A stretch of DNA of 5,040 bases from Candidatus Aminicenantota bacterium (GCA_026393955.1 JAPKZE010000372.1:1-5040); one strand, 5' to 3'; counted from the first letter of the stretch, positions 1-5,040 are shown. The notes: generated from the letters alone by a model not told the origin. Made by a program: numbers and translations.

Positions 1-184
1 CGGGGATCTCGGCGGCCAGGACGACCTCGTTCTCGGTCTCATAGATGTCGACCGAGGGAGCCCAGGCGCCGGGCATCAGGTCCTTTTCCTCGCCCCTCGG
101 GGTGCTCATGTCCTCGAAGAGCCTGTTCATCCTGTCCCTCAGGGTGATCATATCCCTATAGGGATCCCATCTGATAATAGCCAT
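1..184 (-). CDS. Hsp20/alpha-crystallin small heat-shock protein, N-terminal part (runs off window)
   Basis: Small heat-shock proteins are ATP-independent cytoplasmic holdases that bind unfolding clients for later refolding by Hsp70 systems. The 61 visible codons begin MAIIRWDPYRDMITLRDRMN, a typical Hsp20 N-terminal segment (W6-D7-P8, then an amphipathic helix ending in NRLFEDM). After a short charged linker come W41-A42-P43 and VDIYETENEVVLAAEIP, which matches the first strands of the alpha-crystallin domain. The rest of that domain and the C-terminal I-x-I tail lie before position 1, so about 60% of the usual 140-150 residues is missing only because of the window edge. The ATG at 182-184 is supported by GGAGG six bases upstream. 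The gene sits 98 bases downstream of rsmI on the same strand but has its own AT-rich upstream region, so it is probably transcribed separately. Family assignment is confident. Confidence 0.9.
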   Translation of the reverse strand, partial: MAIIRWDPYRDMITLRDRMNRLFEDMSTPRGEEKDLMPGAWAPSVDIYETENEVVLAAEIP

Positions 185-190
185 TAGATA

Positions 191-195
191 CCTCC
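191..195 (-). promoter_or_regulatory. Strong Shine-Dalgarno of the hsp20 gene
   Basis: On the minus strand GGAGG lies six bases before the ATG at 184. This is the clearest canonical ribosome binding site in the window and fixes the start of the small heat-shock gene. Confidence 0.85.
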
Positions 196-202
196 ATTTT
201 AT

Positions 203-240
203 ATATCTTAGCGAGATATCAATATAATATCTTGGCTAGA
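203..240 (-). promoter_or_regulatory. AT-rich hsp20 promoter region with repeated ATATCT/AGATAT half-sites (candidate operator)
   Basis: Three perfect half-sites are visible on the plus strand: ATATCT 203-208, AGATAT 214-219 and ATATCT 227-232. As a direct repeat, ATATCTTAGCGAGA (203-216) recurs as ATATCTTGGCTAGA (227-240), matching 12 of 14 bases with a 24-base period. As a dyad, TAGC-g-AGATAT-caatata-ATATCT-tg-GCTA spans 209-238. The island is strikingly AT-rich against its GC-rich surroundings. Possible -10 hexamers on the minus strand are TATATT (226-221) and TATTAT (229-224), but neither has a good -35 at 16-18 bases, which would fit an activator or an alternative sigma factor. It is not a CIRCE element. 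The regulatory role is inferred; the repeats are seen. Confidence 0.5.
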
Positions 241-265
241 TGGTTTTCTGGATGTCTCTCCGGCT

Positions 266-283
266 GATCCCGGCGGCCGGATC
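266..283 (-). terminator. Weak hairpin at the end of rsmI, possible operon terminator
   Basis: GATCC (266-270) pairs with GGATC (279-283) and GG (272-273) with CC (277-278), leaving a bulged C at 271 and a three-base loop. This gives a 7-bp GC-rich stem that touches the rsmI stop codon. No U-rich run follows on the minus strand, so it is not a classical intrinsic terminator. It could be a factor-dependent stop, an mRNA-stabilising hairpin, or chance in GC-rich DNA. Confidence 0.2.
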
Positions 284-957
284 TAGTGCACGCCCTCGAC
301 GAGAACGGTCGCTTCGCCCTTCAGGGCCCGCGAACCGATGGCGGCGGCGAGCTCGGTGACCGTGCCCCGGAGGAACTCCTCGTGGACCTTGGTCAGCTCC
401 CGGGCCACGACGACACGCCGGTCCCCGAGCACTTCGCGGACCGCTTCCAGGAACTCCGCAAGCCGCCGGGTCGGGAGGTAGAAGACGAGGGTGGCCTCCT
501 CATCGATCCGCGCCGCGAGGAGCTTGCGCAGGCCGGTCGCTTTCGGGGGCGGGAAGCCGAGGAAGAGGAAATGATGGGTGGGCAGGCCTGCGGCGGACAG
601 GGCCGTCGTCACGGCCGCGGGTCCGGGCACGGGGACGACGGCGACGCCCTCCCTGAGGGCCTCGCGGATGAGGGGAAAGCCGGGGTCGGAGATCCCGGGC
701 GTGCCCGCGTCCGAAACGAGCGCGACGTCCTTCCCTTCTTTGAGCAGCCGGATGATCTCGGGGATGCGCTGCCCTTCGCGGGGATGGAAATAGCTGATGA
801 GGGGCTTCTTGAGCCCAAACCGGTTCAGGATCTTGACCGTCTGCCGGGTGTCCTCGCAGGCGATGGCCGCGACCTCGCCGAGGACGCGGACGGCCCGGAG
901 GGTGATGTCCTCGAGGTTCCCGATGGGAGTCCCGACGATGTAGAGGTGTCCGGCCAC
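283..957 (-). CDS. rsmI: RsmI, 16S rRNA (cytidine1402-2'-O)-methyltransferase, short form
   Basis: RsmI uses S-adenosylmethionine to 2'-O-methylate C1402 of 16S rRNA in the ribosomal decoding centre. The 224-residue product carries the tetrapyrrole-methylase fold with the family's signatures: GTPIGNLEDITLRA (9-22), CEDTRQT (34-40), VSDAGTPGISDPG (81-93), VPVPGPAAVTTAL (108-120) with the proline-rich SAM-binding loop, and FLGFPPPK (132-139). Many homologues are about 280-290 residues and end in a small helical domain. Here the protein stops right after the catalytic domain (GEATVLVEG), so it is a short form. The segment SYFHPREGQR (55-64) replaces the HxHN-like stretch common in relatives. The start is GTG at 955-957, three bases after the nadE stop, with GGGAGG inside the end of nadE. 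It is the last gene of the operon. The function is well supported. Confidence 0.93.
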   Translation of the reverse strand: MAGHLYIVGTPIGNLEDITLRAVRVLGEVAAIACEDTRQTVKILNRFGLKKPLISYFHPREGQRIPEIIRLLKEGKDVALVSDAGTPGISDPGFPLIREALREGVAVVPVPGPAAVTTALSAAGLPTHHFLFLGFPPPKATGLRKLLAARIDEEATLVFYLPTRRLAEFLEAVREVLGDRRVVVARELTKVHEEFLRGTVTELAAAIGSRALKGEATVLVEGVH

Positions 958-960
958 GGG

Positions 961-1779
961 CTAAGCCTCCCGGTCGCGGGGATAGAGAAAATCGTGCCCC
1001 ACGGTGCGGGTCGTGAGCTTGGCGATGGGCGGCAGGGTGCGCTTGAAATCGGAGGCCTTGATCATCCGCAGGACGCGACCGACCGCGGCCGCGTCGTGGC
1101 CGGCTGCGATCGCCTGCCGGCGGGTCTTGCGGCCCTCGACGAGGCTCTCGAGGATCCGGTCGAGCTCTTCGTAGGTGAGCCCGAGCTCGCCTTCATCGGT
1201 CTGGCCCGGCCAGAGGCCGGCCGTCGGGGCCTTGCGCCGGATCGCGACCGGGACGCCGAGGTGAACGGCGAGCTGACGGACCTGGGTCTTGTACAGGTCG
1301 CCCATGGGATTGATGGCGCAGGCCAGGTCGCCGTAAACCGTGCCGTAGCCCACGAGGAGCTCGGTCTTGTTGCTCGTCCCCAGGACGAATCCGCCCTCGC
1401 GGACGGAATAGTCGTAGAGGATCGACATCCGCTCCCGGGCCATCTTGTTCCCTCGCTGCAGCCGGTTCGATGTCGGGTGGGCGGCGAAATAGAGGTCGAT
1501 CTGCGGAGCGATGTCCACGGTCTCGTGCCGGATGCCCAGGCGCTTGGCCAGCGCTTTCGCGTCGAGGACGTCCCGGGGGAAGGCCGCCCCGTAGGGCATG
1601 ATCAAGCCAAACACGTTCCGCGGGCCGAGGGCTCGGGCGGCGAGCGTCGCGCAGACGGCCGAATCGAGCCCGCCCGAGAGGCCCAGGAGGGCCTTCCGGC
1701 AGCCGCACCGGCCGAGCTCGTCCCGGATGAAGGTGACCAGGACCCTTTCGACGAAGGGAGCGTTAATCTTCGGGGGCAC
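961..1779 (-). CDS. nadE: NadE, NAD+ synthetase (stand-alone synthetase domain)
   Basis: NadE catalyses the last step of NAD+ biosynthesis: nicotinate adenine dinucleotide is adenylylated with ATP and then amidated with ammonia. The 272-residue protein has the ATP-pyrophosphatase P-loop SGGLDSA (35-41), the substrate-binding stretch RGNKMARERM (109-118), GTSNKTELLVGYGTVYGD (134-151) followed by the INPMGDLYKTQV segment (156-167), and the late signature PTAGLWPGQTDEGELGLTYE (185-204). Its length matches ammonia-dependent enzymes and there is no glutaminase domain in the chain. The upstream gene, overlapping by 17 bases, encodes a nitrilase-type amidase of the kind fused to glutamine-dependent NadE, so ammonia may be supplied by that partner. 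The start is GTG at 1777-1779, with GGAAAGG seven bases upstream inside the amidase gene. The synthetase assignment is very secure; the partnership is inference. Confidence 0.96.
   Translation of the reverse strand: MPPKINAPFVERVLVTFIRDELGRCGCRKALLGLSGGLDSAVCATLAARALGPRNVFGLIMPYGAAFPRDVLDAKALAKRLGIRHETVDIAPQIDLYFAAHPTSNRLQRGNKMARERMSILYDYSVREGGFVLGTSNKTELLVGYGTVYGDLACAINPMGDLYKTQVRQLAVHLGVPVAIRRKAPTAGLWPGQTDEGELGLTYEELDRILESLVEGRKTRRQAIAAGHDAAAVGRVLRMIKASDFKRTLPPIAKLTTRTVGHDFLYPRDREA
966..971 (-). promoter_or_regulatory. Shine-Dalgarno for rsmI inside the 3' end of nadE
   Basis: GGGAGG on the minus strand lies eight bases before the GTG start of rsmI and within the last nadE codons. It supports the GTG start and coupled translation of the two genes. 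Confidence 0.7.
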
Positions 1780-2617
1780 GGACGATCCTTTCCAGGGACC
1801 TCCAGATGGCTTCCGGCTTCTCGTCCCGTTTGAAGAGCCAGCGGCGGCGGGCCTCCCGGACGGCGGCCAGGTCGATGGAGCAGATCAGGAGCTCGGGGTC
1901 GACCGGGGAGGCCCGGGCCAGGAGACGCCCGCCGGGCGCGAAAACGAACGATCCGCCGGCGAAGGTCACGCCGTCCTCGCTGCCGACGCGGTTGGCGTAG
2001 AGGACGAACGCCGTCGAAAAGTAGGAGACGGCCTCGCCCATGAGCTCCCACATCCGGCTCGTCTCGAAAGCGTCGCCGCCGCCGACGCCGCGTCCCGGCG
2101 CGGCCGAGATGCAGATGATCAGGTCGGCGCCGGCCGCGTAGTGGACGTAGCTCGAGCCGAATTGGAGGAAGTCGCGGCAGATGAGCAATCCGGCCCGGCC
2201 GAACGGCGCCTGGAACGTCCGGAAGTCGCGTCCCTGAGCGAAGAACTTGGCCTCCTCGAAGAGACCCCCGGTCGGCAGAAAGACCTTGCGATGGACGTGG
2301 ACGAGCCGGCCGTCGGCGATGAAGGCGGCGGCGTTGTAGAACAGGCCCCGGTCGGCGGGGCTTTCCTCGACGAATCCGACGACGGCCGCGAGGCCCTTCG
2401 TGCCGGCGACGAGCCTGCGGAAGAGCGGATCGGAGGCCGGGTTGAGGGCCACCTCCTCGGCCAGGTCCTTCAGGGTATAGCCCGTCAGCCCGAGCTCGGG
2501 GAAGACGACCAGGCCGGCCTTCTGCCGCCGGGCCTTTCCGAGGATGTCGAGGTGAGCGTCGACATTCGCTTCGACGTCGCCGAGCTTCGGGACGATCTGC
2601 GCCAGAACGGTCTTCAT
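1763..2617 (-). CDS. Nitrilase-family (carbon-nitrogen hydrolase) amidase, probable glutaminase partner of NadE
   Basis: The 284-residue protein is a complete nitrilase-superfamily domain. The Glu-Lys-Cys triad is visible as E41 (VVFPELGLTGY), K111 (VHRKVFLPT) and C147 (LLICRDF). The usual second glutamate is probably E122, in GLFEEAKFF. The stretch LYANRVGSEDGVTFAGGS (206-223) resembles amidase domains linked to NAD+ synthetase. Such domains hydrolyse glutamine and pass ammonia to the synthetase, and the 17-base overlap with nadE supports that role here. Other amide substrates cannot be excluded from sequence. The ATG at 2615-2617 is chosen over an in-frame TTG at 2635, because the upstream residues (CYFWS) do not fit the family and would lie inside the predicted promoter. 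No Shine-Dalgarno precedes the ATG. Domain call is secure; the glutaminase role is inferred from context. Confidence 0.88.
   Translation of the reverse strand: MKTVLAQIVPKLGDVEANVDAHLDILGKARRQKAGLVVFPELGLTGYTLKDLAEEVALNPASDPLFRRLVAGTKGLAAVVGFVEESPADRGLFYNAAAFIADGRLVHVHRKVFLPTGGLFEEAKFFAQGRDFRTFQAPFGRAGLLICRDFLQFGSSYVHYAAGADLIICISAAPGRGVGGGDAFETSRMWELMGEAVSYFSTAFVLYANRVGSEDGVTFAGGSFVFAPGGRLLARASPVDPELLICSIDLAAVREARRRWLFKRDEKPEAIWRSLERIVRAPED
1787..1793 (-). promoter_or_regulatory. Shine-Dalgarno for nadE inside the amidase gene
   Basis: GGAAAGG on the minus strand lies seven bases before the nadE GTG start and inside the amidase reading frame. It supports independent, probably coupled, initiation of nadE rather than a fused product. 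Confidence 0.6.
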
Positions 2618-2623
2618 GGACCA

Positions 2624-2652
2624 AAAATAACACAATCCCGCCGGCCATTCAA
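2624..2652 (-). promoter_or_regulatory. Candidate sigma70-type promoter of the amidase-nadE-rsmI operon (possibly leaderless)
   Basis: On the minus strand TTGAAT (2652-2647, 4/6 to consensus) is followed after exactly 17 bases by TATTTT (2629-2624, 4/6). Only TGGTCC separates the -10 from the ATG at 2617, so transcription would start at or next to the A of the start codon. The absence of a Shine-Dalgarno agrees with this. The hexamers are weak, so the call is tentative. Confidence 0.4.
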
Positions 2653-2725
2653 ACGCGCCAGCAGAGCCGCCTCGCGGGTAGTCCCGAGTCGGCAGGGCCG
2701 CTCAAGAGGGACAATCGCGCCAGGC

Positions 2726-2762
2726 TTTCAAACCAGGCCGGCACCTCCTGGCCGGGTTGAAA
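2726..2762. repeat. Imperfect inverted repeat embracing the -35 box of the J-domain gene
   Basis: TTTCAA (2726-2731), CC (2733-2734) and GGCC (2736-2739) pair with GGCC (2750-2753), GG (2755-2756) and TTGAAA (2757-2762). One bulged A and one A/G mismatch interrupt the 12-bp stem, and the spacer is 10 bases. The right arm is the -35 hexamer of the plus-strand promoter, so the palindrome is well placed to be a repressor or activator site. No U-run follows in either direction, so it is not an obvious terminator. The regulatory role is inferred. Confidence 0.4.
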
Positions 2763-2785
2763 ATCGGACGGGATTGGATTATAGT
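2757..2785 (+). promoter_or_regulatory. Sigma70-type promoter of the J-domain/TPR gene
   Basis: TTGAAA (2757-2762, 5/6 to TTGACA) and TATAGT (2780-2785, 5/6 to TATAAT) are separated by an ideal 17 bases in otherwise GC-rich DNA. The predicted start point is near 2791-2793, leaving a 5' leader of only about 10 bases before the ATG at 2802. This argues against the in-frame TTG at 2757 as a start codon, since it lies inside the promoter. Confidence 0.65.
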
Positions 2786-2801
2786 TTGTCGTCGACGCAC
2801 C

Positions 2802-4259
2802 ATGAATCACATCGCCGTCCACCTTCGCGACGTCTTTTTCAGCAAGAAGACCGGCCGCCTGATCTACAGGCGGAAGGAGATCCTCAAGTATTTCTTCTTC
2901 GACAAGGGCGCGATCATCCAGGTCAAGACCAACCAGCCGGACGAGCGGCTGGGCGAGATCCTCTACAAGCTCGAGCGCATCCCCAAGGACGCCCACGCCA
3001 AGATCGACGAGTACATCGAGCCCAATGCGAGCATCGGCGAGGTCCTCAAGACCCGGGGCGTCATCTCCGAGGAGGACCTGGCCGAAGCGCTGGCCCATCA
3101 GGTCCGGGAGAGCGTCCTCAACATCTTCGGCGTCTTCGACGCCGAATTGGAATTCCAGCCCCTTGACGACTTCGTCTCGCCGGGCGTCGAATCGCGGGTC
3201 AGCGTGCCGCTCCTCATCGAGTACGGCATCCGGCGCATGCAGCCGAACCCGCTCCTCAAGGCGTTCCTGGCCCCCCGGACGCCGCTCCTCGGCCGCAAGA
3301 CCTACGCCTATCTCCTGACCCTCGAGGAAAAGGAGATCCTGGAGAAGGTCAACGGTACGGACGCCGCCGAGATCATTCTGCGCACGCTGACCCTGCCGGC
3401 CGACCAGTTCTGGAAGAGCCTGTACCTCTTCTACTGCCTCGGCGTCGTCGATATGGCGGGCCAGAGTGAGGAGGCGCGGCCGCCGGACCTGAAGTCCCGC
3501 CTCCAGCCTTCGGTCGCCGCCAACAAGGACGTCCCCCAGGCGATCGCCGAGGTCCTGTCCTTCCGCGACATGCTGCCGGCCATGACCCTCTACCAGATCC
3601 TGGACATTCCCAAGACGGTCTCGGAAGAGGACGTCAAGAAGGCCTATTTTCAGCTGGCCCGGAAGTTCCACCCCGACCGGTTCGACCGCATGCTCGCCAC
3701 GGAATTCAAGGCCCCGATCGACGAGGTCTTCGACGGCATCACCAACGCCTACCGCGTCCTCAGCAACAAGGAGTCGCGGCGCGCCTACGACGCCAAGTCG
3801 GGCTCGGTCTCGACCCAGGACGACGTCCAGGAGCAATATCGCCGGGCCGACACCAAGTTCCGCCAGGGCAAGACCCTGCACGGGCAGGGCCGCTACGACG
3901 AAGCCATCGCCTACCTCGAAGAGGCGGTCCGGATCCGCAAGGACAAGGGCGATTATTTCTTGCTCCTGGCCATGTGCGAATCGAAGCTCAAGGCCTACGT
4001 CAAGAAGGCGGAACAGGATTTCCTCAAGGCCATGCAGCTCGAACCCTGGAATCCGGAGGCCTACGTCGGCCTCGGCCTCCTCTACAAGGCCGAGGGCCTG
4101 CAGACCAAGGCCATCAAGCAGCTGGAGAAAGCCCTCGAGGCGGAGCCCGACCACGCCTCCGCTCGCGAGGCGCTCGACGAGCTCACGGGCGGGAGCAAGA
4201 AGGCTCCGAATAAGATCTTCGGCATCGACTTCTTCGGCTCGAAGAAGAAAAAGAGGTAG
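2802..4259 (+). CDS. PATAN/DUF4388-like, J-domain and TPR protein
   Basis: This 485-residue protein has no membrane segment or signal peptide and is probably cytoplasmic. Residues 1-60 (DVFFSKKTGRL, YFFFDKGAIIQ) resemble the PATAN/DUF4388 domain found in bacterial signalling and gliding-type regulators. Residues 75-120 (IGEVLKTRGVISEEDLAEAL) resemble the small helical module of type II secretion/pilus ATPase N-termini. Residues 262-330 form a J-domain with the essential HPD at 290-292, helix II KKAYFQLARKF and the ending ESRRAYD. There is no Gly/Phe region or zinc finger, so it is a class C J-protein that could recruit an Hsp70. About three TPRs follow (346-379, 383-418, 419-451), then a basic tail ending KKKKR. 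The start is ATG 2802, 16-17 bases after the -10 box, with no Shine-Dalgarno. It stands alone between two minus-strand units. The domains are confident (PATAN less so); the cellular role is unknown. Confidence 0.88.
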   Translation: MNHIAVHLRDVFFSKKTGRLIYRRKEILKYFFFDKGAIIQVKTNQPDERLGEILYKLERIPKDAHAKIDEYIEPNASIGEVLKTRGVISEEDLAEALAHQVRESVLNIFGVFDAELEFQPLDDFVSPGVESRVSVPLLIEYGIRRMQPNPLLKAFLAPRTPLLGRKTYAYLLTLEEKEILEKVNGTDAAEIILRTLTLPADQFWKSLYLFYCLGVVDMAGQSEEARPPDLKSRLQPSVAANKDVPQAIAEVLSFRDMLPAMTLYQILDIPKTVSEEDVKKAYFQLARKFHPDRFDRMLATEFKAPIDEVFDGITNAYRVLSNKESRRAYDAKSGSVSTQDDVQEQYRRADTKFRQGKTLHGQGRYDEAIAYLEEAVRIRKDKGDYFLLLAMCESKLKAYVKKAEQDFLKAMQLEPWNPEAYVGLGLLYKAEGLQTKAIKQLEKALEAEPDHASAREALDELTGGSKKAPNKIFGIDFFGSKKKKR

Positions 4260-4282
4260 CTAGGCCTTCCGGCCGACCAGCT
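4241..4282 (-). terminator. Weak candidate intrinsic terminator of ligA inside the lysine-tail codons of the convergent gene
   Basis: On the minus strand GGCC-GGAA-GGCC (4274-4263) forms a 4-bp stem with a GNRA-type loop. AGCT at 4279-4282 can pair with AGCT at 4258-4261 across a small internal loop. Three bases further on comes the pyrimidine run TCTTTTTCTTCTTC (4254-4241), which is the complement of the Lys codons of the plus-strand gene. The stem is short and interrupted, so confidence is low. Confidence 0.25.
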
Positions 4283-5040
4283 CCAGGAATTCCTTCCCGC
4301 CGATCGTCCGCACTCCGAGTTCCCGGGCCTTGTCGAGCTTCGAGCCCGGCGAATCCCCGACGACGAGGCCGGTCGTCTTTCGCGTCACGGCCGACCCGAC
4401 CTCGGCTCCGAGGGCCTCGAGGAGCTCGCGGGCCTCGTCCCGGCTCAGCCCGGGCAGAATCCCGGAGATGACGAAGACCTGGCCGGCCAGGGGCTTGGGC
4501 CCGGCCGCCTCCGCGGCGGCCCGGTCGTTCACGCCCGCCTGCCGGAGACGCCGGATGAGCTCGCGGTTCTCCGGCTGGCTGAAGAAGAAGAGGATGCTTT
4601 CGGCGACCTTGGGGCCGACGTCATCGGCCTGGACGAGCTCGTCCGGCCCGGCGGCCTCGAGCGCCTTGAGCGTCCGGAATCGGGCGGCCAGGGTCTGGGC
4701 CAGGCGCTCCCCGACGTGACGGATGCCCAGGGCGAAGAGGAGCCGGGCCAATCCGCGCGATTTCGAGGCCTCGATCTCGTCGAGGAGGTTGCGCGAGCTC
4801 TTGGGACCCAGCCGCTCCAGGGCGACGAGGTCCTCGTAGAGGAGACCGTAGAGGTCGGGAATGGACCGGACGAGCTTGGCGGCCAGCAGTTGGTCCACGA
4901 TGGCCTCGCCCAGCCCTTCGATGTCCATGGCCCGGCGCCCGGCGAAATGCAGGACGGATTCCCGGACCCGGGCGGGGCAGGAGGCGTTGGTGCAGCGCGA
5001 GACGACCTCGCCCTCGGGCCGGAAGGCCTGCGAGCCGCAG
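4260..5040 (-). CDS. ligA: LigA, NAD+-dependent DNA ligase, C-terminal part (runs off window)
   Basis: LigA seals nicks during DNA replication and repair, using NAD+ as adenylyl donor. The visible 259 residues are the C-terminal third of a protein usually near 670 residues; the adenylation and OB domains lie beyond position 5040. The fragment opens inside the four-cysteine zinc finger: CGS (1-3), RCTNASCPA (15-23) with C1, C16 and C21 seen and the first cysteine outside the window. MDIEGLGEAIVDQLL (38-52) starts the helix-hairpin-helix domain, which includes GPKSSRNLLDEIEASKSRGL and FALGIRHVGE. A BRCT domain occupies about residues 182-258 (FVISGILPGLSRDEAREL, GSKLDKARELGV). Internal ATG 4928 is not the gene start, because the frame continues upstream with conserved zinc-finger sequence. 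The stop directly abuts that of the convergent gene. Very secure assignment. Confidence 0.96.
   Translation of the reverse strand, partial: CGSQAFRPEGEVVSRCTNASCPARVRESVLHFAGRRAMDIEGLGEAIVDQLLAAKLVRSIPDLYGLLYEDLVALERLGPKSSRNLLDEIEASKSRGLARLLFALGIRHVGERLAQTLAARFRTLKALEAAGPDELVQADDVGPKVAESILFFFSQPENRELIRRLRQAGVNDRAAAEAAGPKPLAGQVFVISGILPGLSRDEARELLEALGAEVGSAVTRKTTGLVVGDSPGSKLDKARELGVRTIGGKEFLELVGRKA

Noticed and set aside
203..240. CIRCE (HrcA) operator upstream of hsp20
   Set aside because: Only TTAGC and GCTA fragments match. The gap between these halves is 22 bases instead of the 17 in TTAGCACTC-N9-GAGTGCTAA, and the inner arm bases differ.
286..1833. 515-codon open frame on the plus strand, opposite rsmI and nadE
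   Set aside because: It is antisense to two well-recognised conserved genes. Its product is a low-complexity Gly/Asp/Glu/Arg-rich sequence with no recognisable domain, as expected from the strand opposite GC-rich coding DNA.
2726..2762. tRNA gene or intrinsic terminator in the palindromic intergenic region
   Set aside because: There is no cloverleaf, no T-loop GGTTCGAATCC-like sequence and no U-run after the stem on either strand.
2757..2801. TTG start at 2757 adding 15 residues to the J-domain protein
   Set aside because: These codons coincide with a good -35/-10 pair, and the added residues (MKIGRDWIIVCRRRT) do not resemble the family. ATG 2802 fits the N-terminal domain.
1598..3166. 522-codon open frame on the plus strand spanning the amidase, the intergenic region and the start of the J-domain gene
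   Set aside because: It crosses both promoters and overlaps real genes in other frames. The translation is biased low-complexity sequence with no motif.
2649..4154. 501-codon open frame on the minus strand, opposite the J-domain gene
   Set aside because: It is the Leu/Gly/Asp/Val-rich mirror of a gene with clear J and TPR motifs. No domain is visible, and no start or ribosome site argues for it.
961..5040. A functional NAD+ gene cluster linking nadE (producer) with ligA (consumer)
   Set aside because: The two are separated by an opposite-strand gene and lie in different transcription units. Both are universal housekeeping genes, so proximity alone is weak evidence.

Overview
The window is GC-rich (about two-thirds G+C by eye) bacterial chromosome with compact, mostly housekeeping gene content. 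AT-rich DNA is confined to short promoter islands, mainly around 196-240 and 2618-2652, with a smaller one at 2757-2790. The combination of a PATAN/DUF4388-type N-terminal region, a J-domain and TPRs in one protein, together with a W-D-P-type small heat-shock protein, suggests a lineage such as Acidobacteriota, Candidatus Aminicenantes or a former deltaproteobacterial group. That placement is inference from family impression only. No mobile element, CRISPR array, tRNA or rRNA was seen.

Layout from left to right: (1) 1-184, minus: N-terminal 61 codons of an Hsp20-family small heat-shock protein, with a strong ribosome binding site and an AT-rich upstream region holding repeated ATATCT/AGATAT half-sites. 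(2) 283-2617, minus: a tight three-gene operon, transcribed as nitrilase-family amidase, then nadE (NAD+ synthetase), then rsmI (16S rRNA 2'-O-methyltransferase). The first two genes overlap by 17 bases and the last two are separated by 3 bases. (3) 2618-2801: a divergent intergenic region with a candidate promoter for each side. Both predicted transcripts would have little or no 5' leader. (4) 2802-4259, plus: a 485-residue protein with a PATAN/DUF4388-like N-terminal region, a J-domain with intact HPD, TPR repeats and a lysine-rich tail. (5) 4260-5040, minus: the C-terminal 259 residues of NAD+-dependent DNA ligase LigA. Its stop codon directly abuts that of the J-domain gene.

Functionally, the amidase and NadE together carry the two activities that many bacteria fuse in a single glutamine-dependent NAD+ synthetase. 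The window therefore probably encodes a two-subunit version in which the amidase releases ammonia from glutamine for NadE. This is the most interesting hypothesis here. The other genes are recognisable families in ordinary arrangements, and I see no convincing novel defence, toxin or mobile system.
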